From Chryseosolibacter sp035628595 (GTDB taxonomy: Bacteria > Bacteroidota > Bacteroidia > Cytophagales > Cyclobacteriaceae): a stretch of 64,000 bases of DNA. The DNA is taken from positions 1 through 64,000 of the forward strand of contig DASPJN010000132.1 of assembly GCA_035628595.1 (NCBI GenBank). Direction: 5' to 3'. The position numbers and the translations under genes are program-made. The notes below the pieces were generated by a model that had not been told where the DNA came from, did not search any database, and saw only the letters and a program-made list of their open reading frames with translations. Below are positions 51,837 through 60,459 of the stretch, piece by piece; within the stretch, counting starts at the first letter, position 1, and the number at the start of each line of letters is the position of its first letter.

Positions 51837-53564
51837 ATGCAATCTTTCGAAACCCTGGGACTTTCCGGGGAACTCCTCGAATCCATTAAGAAGATGGGAT
51901 TCGAAAATCCAACACCAGTTCAACAACAGGCCATACCCTTGCTTTTAAAAGGAAGCCAGGACGTTGTTGCGCTCGCACAGACCGGCACTGGTAAAACCGC
52001 CGCATTCGGCTTGCCTCTTATTGACATTATTGACGACTTCGATAAATCAACGCAAGCACTTGTGCTCGCACCGACGCGCGAACTTTGTATGCAGATCACC
52101 AGTGACTTTGAGAAGTATTCGCGTAACGTCAAAGATCTCAACATTGTTGCTGTTTACGGTGGCGCCAGCATCGTGGATCAGATTCGTAAAATTAAAAAAG
52201 GAGCGCAGATCATCGTTGCAACTCCAGGTCGCCTGATGGATTTACTTTCCCGCAAGGTTATCAATCTGCAGGATATACGTTTCGTTGTTCTCGACGAGGC
52301 GGATGAAATGCTGAACATGGGATTTAAGGAAGATATCGACCATATCCTTTCTCATACATCTGACGATAAAAATGTTTGGTTGTTCTCGGCAACAATGCCC
52401 CGTGAGGTTCGCGCTATTGCGAGTACTTATATGAATAAGCCGGTAGAGTTAACGATCGGCGAGAAGAACCAGGGTAATCAGAATATCGAACACCAGTATA
52501 TGGTGATTGATGACAAAGATCGATACGCCGCATTAAAACGTATCCTCGATTACAACCTTGATATTTTCGGTGTTGTGTTCTGCAGGACTAAGGTTGACAC
52601 GCAACGAATCGCAGAGCATCTCATTCGCGATGGTTATAGTGCTGATGCACTGCACGGTGATCTTACCCAGCAGCAGCGTGATCGCGTGATGAAGAATTTC
52701 AGAAGCAAAGCACTGCAGGTGTTGGTTGCAACGGATGTAGCTGCGCGTGGAATTGATGTGAACAACATCACACACGTCATCCACATGAACATGCCGGATG
52801 AAATTGAGTTCTATACACATAGAAGCGGAAGAACTGCTCGTGCCGGCAAGACCGGAGTTTCCATTGCTTTAATTGCGAAAAAAGAGATCGGTAAGATTCG
52901 TCAGATCGAGAAGATGGTGAAGACGACGTTTGAAAAGAAACTTGTTCCGACAGGTGTGGAAGTATGTGAGAGACGCGTATTGAACATTGTTCACCGTATT
53001 CGGGAGGTGAATCTGATAGAAGGTGAGATAACACATTTTCTTCCGTCAGTGTATGATGAGTTAAAAGACCTGAGTAAAGAAGAGATCATCAAGCGCTTTA
53101 CTTCGCTGGAGTTCAACCATTTTCTTGATTACTACCGCGACGCACCAGACCTGAATAAATCTGATCGTGGTGAGAAGTTTGACCGCGATTCACAACGCTA
53201 TGTTACGGGCGACAGGTTGTTTATAAACATCGGAAAAATGGACGGTCTCGACGCCGGAAAGTTAATGTCAATGATTTGCGACCGTGCAAACATAAGCCGT
53301 GAAAAGCTTGGCAAAATTGATATCAAAGGTGCGTATTCATTCTTCGAAATTGAAAAGGACGCCTCTGATGTTGTACGTGAACATCTTCATGGATTTGAGT
53401 ACAAAGGAAGGATCGTCAGAATAGAAGTAACAGAGTCGAGATCGGATGGAGGTTCATACAAGAAGAAGAGTTCAAGTCGCGATCAATATGCAAAGCGGAA
53501 GGATGTACATGGTTCGTCGGGATCAGGAAAGGGAAAGCGTGAAAAACGCGGATCACGGTGGTGA
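51837..53564 (+). CDS. DEAD-box RNA helicase (CsdA/DbpA-type)
   Basis: 575 residues. Q motif GFENPTPVQQQAIP (22-35), motif I AQTGTGKTAAF (46-56), motif II VLDEADEML, SATMP, and motif VI HRSGRTARAG, so both RecA-like domains are complete. A DbpA-type RNA-binding domain follows (about 460-545), and the tail is basic (KKKSSSRDQYAKRKD, then a Gly/Ser/Lys stretch). Such proteins unwind rRNA or mRNA, especially in the cold. The stop codon abuts the convergent gene's stop with no gap. Confidence 0.92.
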   Translation: MQSFETLGLSGELLESIKKMGFENPTPVQQQAIPLLLKGSQDVVALAQTGTGKTAAFGLPLIDIIDDFDKSTQALVLAPTRELCMQITSDFEKYSRNVKDLNIVAVYGGASIVDQIRKIKKGAQIIVATPGRLMDLLSRKVINLQDIRFVVLDEADEMLNMGFKEDIDHILSHTSDDKNVWLFSATMPREVRAIASTYMNKPVELTIGEKNQGNQNIEHQYMVIDDKDRYAALKRILDYNLDIFGVVFCRTKVDTQRIAEHLIRDGYSADALHGDLTQQQRDRVMKNFRSKALQVLVATDVAARGIDVNNITHVIHMNMPDEIEFYTHRSGRTARAGKTGVSIALIAKKEIGKIRQIEKMVKTTFEKKLVPTGVEVCERRVLNIVHRIREVNLIEGEITHFLPSVYDELKDLSKEEIIKRFTSLEFNHFLDYYRDAPDLNKSDRGEKFDRDSQRYVTGDRLFINIGKMDGLDAGKLMSMICDRANISREKLGKIDIKGAYSFFEIEKDASDVVREHLHGFEYKGRIVRIEVTESRSDGGSYKKKSSSRDQYAKRKDVHGSSGSGKGKREKRGSRW

Positions 53565-54182
53565 TTACTCTGACGTCATTCTAAACAATGGTTTCAACTC
53601 GGGCGATGATTCGCGCAAATAATGTGCGTTTCTTTCGACGAAGTTGTTGTATCGTGATGCAATGGCGTCATAATCCCGGCGATAATCCATTGCTCCTTGC
53701 TCTGAGGTACGAAGTTGTTTGACAATTTGTTGCAACGTTGAATTATAAGAAAACTGACGTTGTGATTCTGCCAGCGTAATTAATTCCCGCACCAGGTTGT
53801 CTGACGCAAAATCATACTCTTCAACAACATCGGCATTGCTCATGTTTTTTTGTGTAAACCGTGAACTCTTCAGCGATTTCAATTGGTGACTGTAAGATGT
53901 GATCTGCTCAGGACTTACAGCGCGTGAAACTTTCAATTCATGCAGAATATGCTGCATGGCTTCAAGCTTATTATTATCATCGTTGATCATCAGGTTCCAG
54001 GCTCGCAACGTGGAGTCCTGCAAGGCAAGATAGGTTTCTGTGAGTGAATCGGCTTTGGTAAAGTGGGTATCATGAGCATGTTGCGAGGGCTTGTCACAGG
54101 CAGACAATGCAGCTGTCAGCAGCAACATTGAAACGATAACCATCCGTTGTATATGAAATGAACAGCCCATCCTAAAGATCAA
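53565..54182 (-). CDS. Lipoprotein of unknown function
   Basis: 205 residues; the hydrophobic signal ends in a lipobox with Cys29 (TAALSAC). ATGs at codons 1, 5 and 14 are possible starts; the one at codon 5 (54170) gives the most normal signal length. The mature part is all-helical with a heptad-like pattern, rich in Gln, Ser and Arg. No domain is recognised. It is the last gene on the minus strand behind the paa cluster, but whether co-transcribed is unclear (70 bp gap). Confidence 0.7.
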   Translation of the reverse strand: MIFRMGCSFHIQRMVIVSMLLLTAALSACDKPSQHAHDTHFTKADSLTETYLALQDSTLRAWNLMINDDNNKLEAMQHILHELKVSRAVSPEQITSYSHQLKSLKSSRFTQKNMSNADVVEEYDFASDNLVRELITLAESQRQFSYNSTLQQIVKQLRTSEQGAMDYRRDYDAIASRYNNFVERNAHYLRESSPELKPLFRMTSE

Positions 54183-54251
54183 AAACGGAAGAGAAACAAT
54201 TTTGTTCAGTTATAAAGGTTGAAAATGGTACATCTCGCCATTCAACGCCAA

Positions 54252-54734
54252 TTATATGGGTTTAAATTGTTCAAAGGCTTCTTTGCAGTTATTACAGTAA
54301 TGGATGGAACGGCAGAGTGTTGCGCCAAATGTACTGCGTAGTTCCGTTTGATCGGAATTGCAGCGAGGGCAAATAGCTTTTTCAAGGATGTCAAGGTCGT
54401 CGAACAACGTTGCGTTTGGTGGTGGAGCCAGTCCGAATTGTTTCAATGCCTGTCTGCCTTTCTCCGAGATGAGATCGGAAGACCATGGTTTATTGAACGT
54501 GACATTGATTGTTACTTTGTCGATGCCGTTTTTCCTGAGCGTCTCCTCGATATCCATCTTCATCATATCCAGCGCAGGGCATCCGACAAACGTCGGTGTC
54601 ATTTCAATTTGTACATGGTCGTTTTCAATCCTGACCTCATTGATCACACCGAGGTCTACCAGAGAAAGCACTGGTATTTCCGGATCTTTTACTTCCTCAA
54701 GCCACGTCAATATTTGTTCTTTATTGATCTCCAT
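54252..54734 (-). CDS. paaD: Phenylacetyl-CoA epoxidase assembly protein PaaD
   Basis: 160 residues. The MIP18/DUF59 domain covers the first 90 (WLEEVKDPEIPVLSLVDLG, then TPTFVGCPALDMM). The C-terminal part has a zinc/Fe-S ribbon with CPRCNSDQTEL and HYCNNC. Family proteins load Fe-S or the diiron centre of the epoxidase and are required for activity. It lies 10 bp after paaC. Confidence 0.9.
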   Translation of the reverse strand: MEINKEQILTWLEEVKDPEIPVLSLVDLGVINEVRIENDHVQIEMTPTFVGCPALDMMKMDIEETLRKNGIDKVTINVTFNKPWSSDLISEKGRQALKQFGLAPPPNATLFDDLDILEKAICPRCNSDQTELRSTFGATLCRSIHYCNNCKEAFEQFKPI

Positions 54735-54743
54735 TTCGTCACG

Positions 54744-55499
54744 CTACCACTCCGCAGTTGGGTCGATGTTGAATACTTCTGACATTTCATCCAGCAGTGG
54801 TTGTAAATGTTCGCTATGCTTACCCACACGACCGCCGATAACCGCATTCACTTTAGAAAGATCGGGAAGAACCAGTTGCGTCTTCGACAGCACATCGCGA
54901 ATAGCTGCTTCCCACTTTGTTCGGACTATAGCTTCGCCCTGAAAAACGTTTTGACTAATCAAGTCGCGTTCATGCGCCGACTCTTCGAAAATGCCAAGCG
55001 CATAAGGCATTGCAGCATCGAGTGATTTTTGAAGACGCTGGATACTTTCGTCTGTTGCTGTTCCAAGTTTTTTAATCCACGTGTTCGCGTGAAGCGTATG
55101 ATATTTTAATTCGCCCCTCACTTTCATCGCTAGTTGCGCAAGCGGTGTAAATGAAGATTGCGTCAGCATGTCAAACCGGATTGCCAAAGCAGTATCAAAC
55201 AAAAAATGCCTGGTGAGGCTGAAGTCATATTCGCCATTTGGCAGCTCTACGAACACACAGTTGTGAAACTGCTTCGCGTTGCGGGTAAATGCTACCGTAT
55301 CAGGAGCCTGTTCTCCCAGTTCATGGAGCATCTGATAAAGCGCCTGACTTTGACCGATCTTGTCCTGGGCCATGGATGAAAATGCAATGTCCTCTTCCAG
55401 TAATGGGCCGAAGCCTGTCCACTCTGAATTTCGATGGCCCTGGATCAATAAGTCATCTGCGATGTTGTATAATAGTTCCTTTATTGCGAGTTCGTTCAT
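54744..55499 (-). CDS. paaC: Phenylacetyl-CoA epoxidase subunit PaaC
   Basis: 251 residues, ferritin-like helical fold. It lacks the full set of iron ligands and acts as structural partner of PaaA in the AC subcomplex that opens the aromatic ring of phenylacetyl-CoA by epoxidation. Conserved segments WTGFGPLLEEDIAFSSMAQDKIG and KYHTLHANTWIKKLG are visible. It lies 8 bp after paaB. Confidence 0.92.
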   Translation of the reverse strand: MNELAIKELLYNIADDLLIQGHRNSEWTGFGPLLEEDIAFSSMAQDKIGQSQALYQMLHELGEQAPDTVAFTRNAKQFHNCVFVELPNGEYDFSLTRHFLFDTALAIRFDMLTQSSFTPLAQLAMKVRGELKYHTLHANTWIKKLGTATDESIQRLQKSLDAAMPYALGIFEESAHERDLISQNVFQGEAIVRTKWEAAIRDVLSKTQLVLPDLSKVNAVIGGRVGKHSEHLQPLLDEMSEVFNIDPTAEW

Positions 55500-55506
55500 A
55501 TCGGTG

Positions 55507-56118
55507 TTACGCTGGGTTCTTTTCCAAAAAGTTCTTCAGTTTATCGCCACCTTTGTAGTCGGCGGCATCTCTGAATTTTTTTTCCGGCAATGTTATCCAA
55601 AGATCTCTTTCCTCTGCAGATGTAAACCTTATATCACTACTCCGAATAGCCCAAACGTTGTATACGGTTTTGTCTGTACGGAATCTTTTCCGGGCTTCGA
55701 TCATAGCCTGAGCAGCCGATGTTGCTATAACCGTTCCGGCATGAAGGTGTTGTTTGCCCCGCCTCATCAGATGGTAAATCTCGAAAGAAGTCTCATCACC
55801 GACGCGATGTTGGTCGTCGCCGATAAAATCGTAAGCATTGTCGCTGGCTTCGGTCATCGGCGAAACGTATACGGATCTAGTCTCTGTCACATAAAGCGAT
55901 GTGCAGGTGAAACGTCTTGTGAAGGTTTCTTTTGCCAAAACGTACGCCATCTCGATATCAGGCGCGTGTACGATACCCTCATGCTGAAATGGTTTTCCAT
56001 CCTTTGGTTGTACAAAAACTTCAAACGTTCCAAACTGGTCGAGTGGCACTTTCGGTTCGATGAGACCTGGCTGGCCTATTTTTGGTAGGCGTTTTACACG
56101 TGGATCTAAGGAGTTCAC
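55507..56118 (-). CDS. paaB: Phenylacetyl-CoA epoxidase subunit PaaB, duplicated
   Basis: 203 residues with two consecutive PaaB-like domains, where most PaaB are single-domain (about 95 residues). Domain 1 is FGTFEVFVQPKDGKPFQHEG to about 90. Domain 2 is TSFEIYHLMRRGKQHLHAG to about 170, both followed by A-RKxFxT-type segments. The subunit bridges the PaaAC heterodimers. The second copy may mean that one gene product now covers both sites of the complex. It lies 7 bp before paaC. Confidence 0.88.
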   Translation of the reverse strand: MNSLDPRVKRLPKIGQPGLIEPKVPLDQFGTFEVFVQPKDGKPFQHEGIVHAPDIEMAYVLAKETFTRRFTCTSLYVTETRSVYVSPMTEASDNAYDFIGDDQHRVGDETSFEIYHLMRRGKQHLHAGTVIATSAAQAMIEARKRFRTDKTVYNVWAIRSSDIRFTSAEERDLWITLPEKKFRDAADYKGGDKLKNFLEKNPA

Positions 56119-56176
56119 TTTAGTAATTCGTTATATTCATGTGGGTATTTCGCGATGCCTGATTCGATATTAGCAT

Positions 56177-56416
56177 ATGAAATACATAGAATTTCTTTTG
56201 GCGCTTGACTTATTATCGCGGTACCATCCGCAATATCACAGTAGTGACTTACTGATACTGGCGGATGACGTGTTAAAGTGGCTGAACAACGACCTTCCCA
56301 TGGACAGCAGTACAATGCAATATCTGCAGTTATCATTTGGTACACCTGCCGACGCCCTTTGTGTAATGTGGAAGGAGATTCAGATACTCGCCGGTCCATT
56401 GATGCAACGAAATTGA
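56177..56416 (+). CDS. Possible 79-residue protein inside the paa cluster, opposite strand
   Basis: ATG-started frame in the 298-bp gap between paaA and paaB, antisense to them. The translation is helix-rich with a balanced composition (MKYIEFLLALDLLSRYHPQ, then ILADDVLKWLNNDLP). It looks protein-like, but no family is recognised and no promoter is obvious. The gap is unusual, since the other paa genes are 7-10 bp apart. It may be a gene or a chance frame. Confidence 0.4.
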   Translation: MKYIEFLLALDLLSRYHPQYHSSDLLILADDVLKWLNNDLPMDSSTMQYLQLSFGTPADALCVMWKEIQILAGPLMQRN

Positions 56417-57403
56417 TCAGGCAAGTGGAGTAACATACTTCATTTTATTGCTCGAAAGAGCGTTGCGTACCCAGCGGCCGCGCTCTTCCGCTACACGGCG
56501 AACTTCGAGGCGTTCTTTGTTGCATGGGCCGTCGCCGTTTATTACTCTCTTAAATTCTTCCCAATCCGGTTCAGTATAAGTCCACCGCCCCGTTTCAGCG
56601 TCCTTTGACAACGCTGGATCAGGGATCGTGAATCCAAGTTCCCAAATCTTAGGAACGTACATGTCAAGGAACTGATTCCGCATGTCATCGTTTGTTGCCA
56701 TCTTCACTTTCCACTTCATCAGCACCTCGGTGTGTGCTGAAATTTTATCTGCGGGGCCGAAAAAGTGCATCATTGGTGGCCACCATCTGTTAAGCGCTTC
56801 CTGAAACATATCGCGTTGCTTCTGGGTACCTGTGGCAAGGTAGATCACGCAGTGATGTCCATACTTGAGGTGGAAAGATTCCTCCGCGCAGATGCGCTCA
56901 AGCGCTCTGCAGTAAGGCCCGTAGCTTCCCTTCGCATTCGCAAGTTGGTTTACGATTGCACCGGCGTCAACGAGCCAGGAGATGAAACAAGAATCTGCCC
57001 AGGTGAAAGCAGGATAGTTAAATATGTTAGAGTATTTTGATTTGCCGTTAATGAGATCGGTGATCATTTGCTCGCGGGTCTTGCCAAGCGTTTCAGCGGC
57101 GCTGTATAATAACTGCGCATGACCTACTTCGTCCTGAACCTTCGCCATTAGTGCAAGCTTTCTGCGAAATCCTGGGGCCCTGGTAATCCAGGTACCTTCT
57201 GGTAGCGCGCCAATGATTTCACTGTGCGCGTGCTGCTCAATCATCCGCACGAGTTGCTTACGATACAGCTGCGGCATCCAATCTGTTGGTTCAATTTTCT
57301 CACCCCGGTCGATGCGGGCTTCAAATGCCGCTAATTTTTCCGGGTCTTCGAGCGCTACGCTGTCTGTCTTGATTCCTTCAAATGTATTACCGCCACCGTA
57401 CAT
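56417..57403 (-). CDS. paaA: Phenylacetyl-CoA epoxidase catalytic subunit PaaA
   Basis: 328 residues, ferritin-like fold with the diiron ligands typical of the family: AKVQDEVGHAQLLY gives Glu and His, and AEESFHLKYGHHC the second pair. It epoxidises the ring of phenylacetyl-CoA with PaaC and PaaB, using electrons from PaaE (not in the window). Start ATG at 57403. A TATCTTTG -7 box lies upstream at 57451-57458, with a palindrome-like site adjacent. The TetR regulator is encoded just upstream on the same strand. Confidence 0.95.
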   Translation of the reverse strand: MYGGGNTFEGIKTDSVALEDPEKLAAFEARIDRGEKIEPTDWMPQLYRKQLVRMIEQHAHSEIIGALPEGTWITRAPGFRRKLALMAKVQDEVGHAQLLYSAAETLGKTREQMITDLINGKSKYSNIFNYPAFTWADSCFISWLVDAGAIVNQLANAKGSYGPYCRALERICAEESFHLKYGHHCVIYLATGTQKQRDMFQEALNRWWPPMMHFFGPADKISAHTEVLMKWKVKMATNDDMRNQFLDMYVPKIWELGFTIPDPALSKDAETGRWTYTEPDWEEFKRVINGDGPCNKERLEVRRVAEERGRWVRNALSSNKMKYVTPLA

Positions 57404-57430
57404 ATGTGCTTGCGTTTAAATAGTAAACCA

Positions 57431-57450
57431 GATTCGTTGGAAAACGATTC
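57431..57450. promoter_or_regulatory. Candidate operator of the TetR regulator at the paaA promoter
   Basis: Imperfect inverted repeat GATTCGTT-N4-AACGATTC with one mismatched symmetrical position pair, directly downstream of the paaA -7 box (CAAAGATA at 57451-57458 on the plus strand, reading TATCTTTG on the minus). A repressor bound here would block the start point. Weak but well placed. Confidence 0.35.
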
Positions 57451-57458
57451 CAAAGATA
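57451..57458 (-). promoter_or_regulatory. -7 box of the paaA promoter
   Basis: TATCTTTG on the minus strand is a full match to TAnnTTTG, 47 bases before the paaA ATG. No clear -33 TTTG is found at 19-21 bases upstream, which may indicate dependence on an activator or simply a weak promoter. Confidence 0.5.
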
Positions 57459-57493
57459 AAGAAAACCAAACACTTGTTAGTAGTGAACCAGCC

Positions 57494-58099
57494 TTATTTT
57501 GAATTTTGTTTGAGACCATTTACCAGCATATCAGCGAGTTGAACACCGAGCTCTACCGGCTCAATGATGCCGCCAGACGGGTCGTACCACATCGGCATCC
57601 AGTTAAGTGATGAAAACAGTGTCATTACGGCAAGTTTCCGGTCAATTGTATTTTTGAATTCGCCGCTTGCGACGCCCTCTTCAATAATGGTTTTGAAGCG
57701 GTTGATATAATTGATGCGCAATAAGAGAAAGTCGCGCAGGTAAGGCTGGCTCAGGTGACGATGCTCATTCATAAACACAGCAGAGGCCGTAAGGTCTTTC
57801 GCCATCACTTCGATATGACCGATGATTCCCATTCGAAGTTTTTCGCTCGCTGAAACGCTTTGTCTCTCCACATCCTCCAGTGATTTTCTGAATTCTGCAG
57901 CCATGTCGAAACAAAGACTTCGCAGTATCTCTTCTTTGGATTTGATATGCGAGTACAAGCTTGCAGCTTCTATTCCAAGCAGATGTGCCAGGTCACGCAT
58001 CGAAGCTGCCGCATATCCTTTGTCCTTGAAAAGCTCTGCGGCCTTTCTGATCACCTGTTCTTTCCGGGATAAATTCACTATAGCTTCGGTCATATTCAA
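57494..58099 (-). CDS. TetR/AcrR family regulator, probable PaaR-like repressor
   Basis: 201 residues. The N-terminal helix-turn-helix is clear (RKAAELFKDKGYAAASMRDLAHLLGIEAASLYSHIKSKEEI). The ligand domain is helical and typical of the family. It lies 90 bp upstream of paaA on the same strand. In other bacteria the PaaR-type regulator of this family senses phenylacetyl-CoA and represses the paa operon, which fits the context here. Ligand unproven. Confidence 0.85.
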   Translation of the reverse strand: MNMTEAIVNLSRKEQVIRKAAELFKDKGYAAASMRDLAHLLGIEAASLYSHIKSKEEILRSLCFDMAAEFRKSLEDVERQSVSASEKLRMGIIGHIEVMAKDLTASAVFMNEHRHLSQPYLRDFLLLRINYINRFKTIIEEGVASGEFKNTIDRKLAVMTLFSSLNWMPMWYDPSGGIIEPVELGVQLADMLVNGLKQNSK

Positions 58100-58150
58100 A
58101 AATATACAAAATTATTCACAAGTAGGAAAACATTCGTGTCGGACTTACTC

Positions 58151-58158
58151 TAACTTTG
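58151..58158 (+). promoter_or_regulatory. -7-like box abutting the start of the small membrane protein gene
   Basis: TAACTTTG is a full match to TAnnTTTG and ends four bases before the ATG at 58163, like the box at 7522. If active, the mRNA would begin at or next to the start codon. No -33 TTTG is seen. Confidence 0.35.
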
Positions 58159-58162
58159 AAAC

Positions 58163-58642
58163 ATGGAGTTCATCACCATCAATGAATACTTCTATAAGCT
58201 CTTTAGCAGGCTGCTGTTGCTGCTTATCGCACCGATCATGTCCTTTGTCATGCTATACGTGCTCACACCCGAGGCCAATACAGACAGCTTTGCGGTTACA
58301 CAGATCCGTGCGTATGTTATCGTGTCCGTTGCGTGCTTGTGGCTTATCGCAGTTGTTTTCAGTATTAAAAAAATTAAATCAGCTCGTAAAGGACAAGGCC
58401 TAAGAGCGAAACTTCAGAAATATTTTCAGTTAACAATCGTTCGTTATTCGCTGTTAACGATTGCATGCCTGATTTTGGCAGTTGGGTTTTTCTTCACCCT
58501 TGATAATAATTACCTGTACGGGTTTCTTTTTCACATGACAATTGCAGCTGCACTGTGGCCGCACGGTCCACGGGTCGCGGCGGAATTGAAGCTTCGGGGT
58601 GATGAAAGAGAGATGATTTACTATCGCAAGGACCATTTGTAA
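58163..58642 (+). CDS. Four-helix membrane protein of unknown function
   Basis: 159 residues with hydrophobic segments at about 15-35, 45-65, 92-110 and 118-132 and a short charged C-terminus (ELKLRGDEREMIYYRKDHL). No domain is recognised. It is divergent from the TetR gene with only 63 bp between, so it could be regulated by it. It is followed by an intrinsic terminator. Confidence 0.75.
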   Translation: MEFITINEYFYKLFSRLLLLLIAPIMSFVMLYVLTPEANTDSFAVTQIRAYVIVSVACLWLIAVVFSIKKIKSARKGQGLRAKLQKYFQLTIVRYSLLTIACLILAVGFFFTLDNNYLYGFLFHMTIAAALWPHGPRVAAELKLRGDEREMIYYRKDHL

Positions 58643-58643
58643 A

Positions 58644-58671
58644 CAAAAAAGACATCGCGCGGATGTCTTTC
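58644..58671 (+). terminator. Intrinsic terminator
   Basis: A-run, stem GACATC / GATGTC around GCGCG, then TTTC; just after the membrane protein gene and, in the other sense, before the end of the gene at 58693. Confidence 0.8.
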
Positions 58672-58692
58672 ATATTTCCAGCAGCCAGTCCG

Positions 58693-59661
58693 TTAGAAGA
58701 TAATGCCGAAGCTTACTGCATTGACATGGGGACCCTTTTTCTCCTGGAACATTTCGTTTAAATCGTAATTGACAAAAAAGTCTGTTGACCGGAAACCCCA
58801 TTGCAATCGTACACCATACCGGAGATTATTGAGGTAAAATCTGTCACGGTCTTTTTCTTTTTCCCGCTCACCGTCTTCTTCGAATACAAGTTTCGACTTG
58901 CTTGCCAAACGATATCCAACGTAAGGGCCGATGCCGATGCGAAATTCAGTACCGTAGCCATCCCATACGCGTGGTTTCACTGTGCGGTCTCCAAAATCAA
59001 GGATCGGTACAAGCGAGGTATTAATGTATGTAGCGGTGAGTTTGCTTTTCACATAATCTACATCAGCATCGGACCTCGAGAAGTCTACGCCTGTTTCTGA
59101 AGTTGTGATGACCACATCGTCGTTTTCAAACTTGAAATTATACCAGCTTACACCCCAGTTCCACTCTATGAAAAACTTTTTCGCCAGACGAGATCTGTGA
59201 ACTGAGTTGATGCCCACATACCATGATCCCCAGGGACGTACTGCATAGACCTTCGAATCATCGACAAACTGGTCTCCCGAAAAAAGATTATTGGTACCGA
59301 GATCTACGTTGACTGTTTGCCATGTACGACGACTGGTGTACGACGACACTTTTTCATCCCAGTCTTCGTCTTCCTCCGCTTCTTCCTGAGAGGGTTCATT
59401 CCATTCTTCATTTTCACTACTCGCGACCGGCGTAGTGTCTGCGCGGAGTGTTGTATCAGACGCTGAAAGTCTTTTTAACACATCGTCAAACAACGCCTGG
59501 AAGTTATAGTGTCGTAATGTTTCAAGATCTTTGTAGTCACTGATGGTAAAAATGATTTGGCTTGTCCGTGCAAGCGGAACGACTACGGTGTCGGTCTTTT
59601 GTGCCTGTGCAAGTTGTGAGGAAAATATAACAGTGAGCACGATAATGATGGCGAATTTCAT
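58693..59661 (-). CDS. Predicted outer-membrane beta-barrel protein
   Basis: 322 residues: signal peptide (hydrophobic to about 18, QLAQAQ), then an acidic linker of about 55 residues (SSENEEWNEPSQEEAEEDEDW core), then alternating strands ending in an aromatic-hydrophobic terminal strand (VNAVSFGIIF), a typical outer-membrane barrel ending. Only some 200 residues form the barrel, so it is a small one. It lies 6 bp downstream of the anti-sigma gene and should be co-transcribed with it. Confidence 0.75.
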   Translation of the reverse strand: MKFAIIIVLTVIFSSQLAQAQKTDTVVVPLARTSQIIFTISDYKDLETLRHYNFQALFDDVLKRLSASDTTLRADTTPVASSENEEWNEPSQEEAEEDEDWDEKVSSYTSRRTWQTVNVDLGTNNLFSGDQFVDDSKVYAVRPWGSWYVGINSVHRSRLAKKFFIEWNWGVSWYNFKFENDDVVITTSETGVDFSRSDADVDYVKSKLTATYINTSLVPILDFGDRTVKPRVWDGYGTEFRIGIGPYVGYRLASKSKLVFEEDGEREKEKDRDRFYLNNLRYGVRLQWGFRSTDFFVNYDLNEMFQEKKGPHVNAVSFGIIF

Positions 59662-59667
59662 AAAAGA

Positions 59668-60459
59668 TTACCTATTTTGATTACGTTGTTTTTCTGATTT
59701 AAAATTCATCGCGAGAATTTCATTTTTCATTTGTCTCAGATTGCCAATAGGATCCTGGTTGTTTTTTAGATCGTAAGCTTTATCCAAAACCTTTTTCAAC
59801 GTAGATTCTTTTTTCTTTTCATCGGTTGCATCAGCCAAAGATTTTTTATCGAGATATTTTTCATTGACATCGCCGGCGTTGTAAACAAGCTTTAGCCCCT
59901 GTGCAGTATTTGTTTCACTATTGTTCGCTAATGCATTTGTACTGATGTCTTCTGGAATTTCCATAATGACGGCGGAATCCTCTTTTACCATTTTGGTTTC
60001 AGCCAGTGGTGGATGCTCAAATGCATGACCATTATTCAGATTCGTTACTTTCTTTGAGGGTTTTATTGGTTGTTTGACCGTTTCTTTCTTGTGATTTCGC
60101 GGCGCTGTGACCGTTTCCTGTTTTGTTTCCTTCTCGCCGATTTTCACCGAATCAACCGCGGGGAAATTTTGATTTGGTATGGCTTCTTTCGCGGATTCGC
60201 CGTTTTTATTTCGGCTGATTTCCTTATTGCGCTCACTTATTTGTTTCGCACTTTCAGCGTTTATCAGGTCACGCGATGATATGATTACAAACGTACTGGC
60301 AACCACAAGTAAAACTGCTGCTGCGATCTTCAACCACGTTGCCTTATTCGTTTTTTTGTCAAGTTGTTGTTCAACGCGCATCCACGCGTTGGTTGAGAGC
60401 GGCTTTCGAAAGTCGGAAAGCTTGTCTCGAAACAATTTATCAGGTTGCTGACTCATCAT
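59668..60459 (-). CDS. Anti-sigma-like membrane protein
   Basis: 263 residues from the ATG at 60459. Residues 1-40 form a cytoplasmic part with a conserved start (QQPDKLFRDKLSDFRKPLS), then one membrane helix (about 45-62), and a long Lys/Glu/Thr-rich periplasmic part of low complexity. The start overlaps the end of the sigma factor gene by 20 bp, so the two are coupled. No zinc-binding motif is seen. The partner is the sigma factor at 60440-61027. Confidence 0.8.
   Translation of the reverse strand: MMSQQPDKLFRDKLSDFRKPLSTNAWMRVEQQLDKKTNKATWLKIAAAVLLVVASTFVIISSRDLINAESAKQISERNKEISRNKNGESAKEAIPNQNFPAVDSVKIGEKETKQETVTAPRNHKKETVKQPIKPSKKVTNLNNGHAFEHPPLAETKMVKEDSAVIMEIPEDISTNALANNSETNTAQGLKLVYNAGDVNEKYLDKKSLADATDEKKKESTLKKVLDKAYDLKNNQDPIGNLRQMKNEILAMNFKSEKQRNQNR

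Noticed and set aside
53562..53567. Fusion or overlap between the RNA helicase and the lipoprotein gene
   Set aside because: The convergent stop codons simply abut with no gap; both genes are complete, so it is compact packing only.
56115..56399. Minus-strand frame between paaA and paaB
   Set aside because: Composition is not protein-like and it overlaps the better plus-strand candidate.
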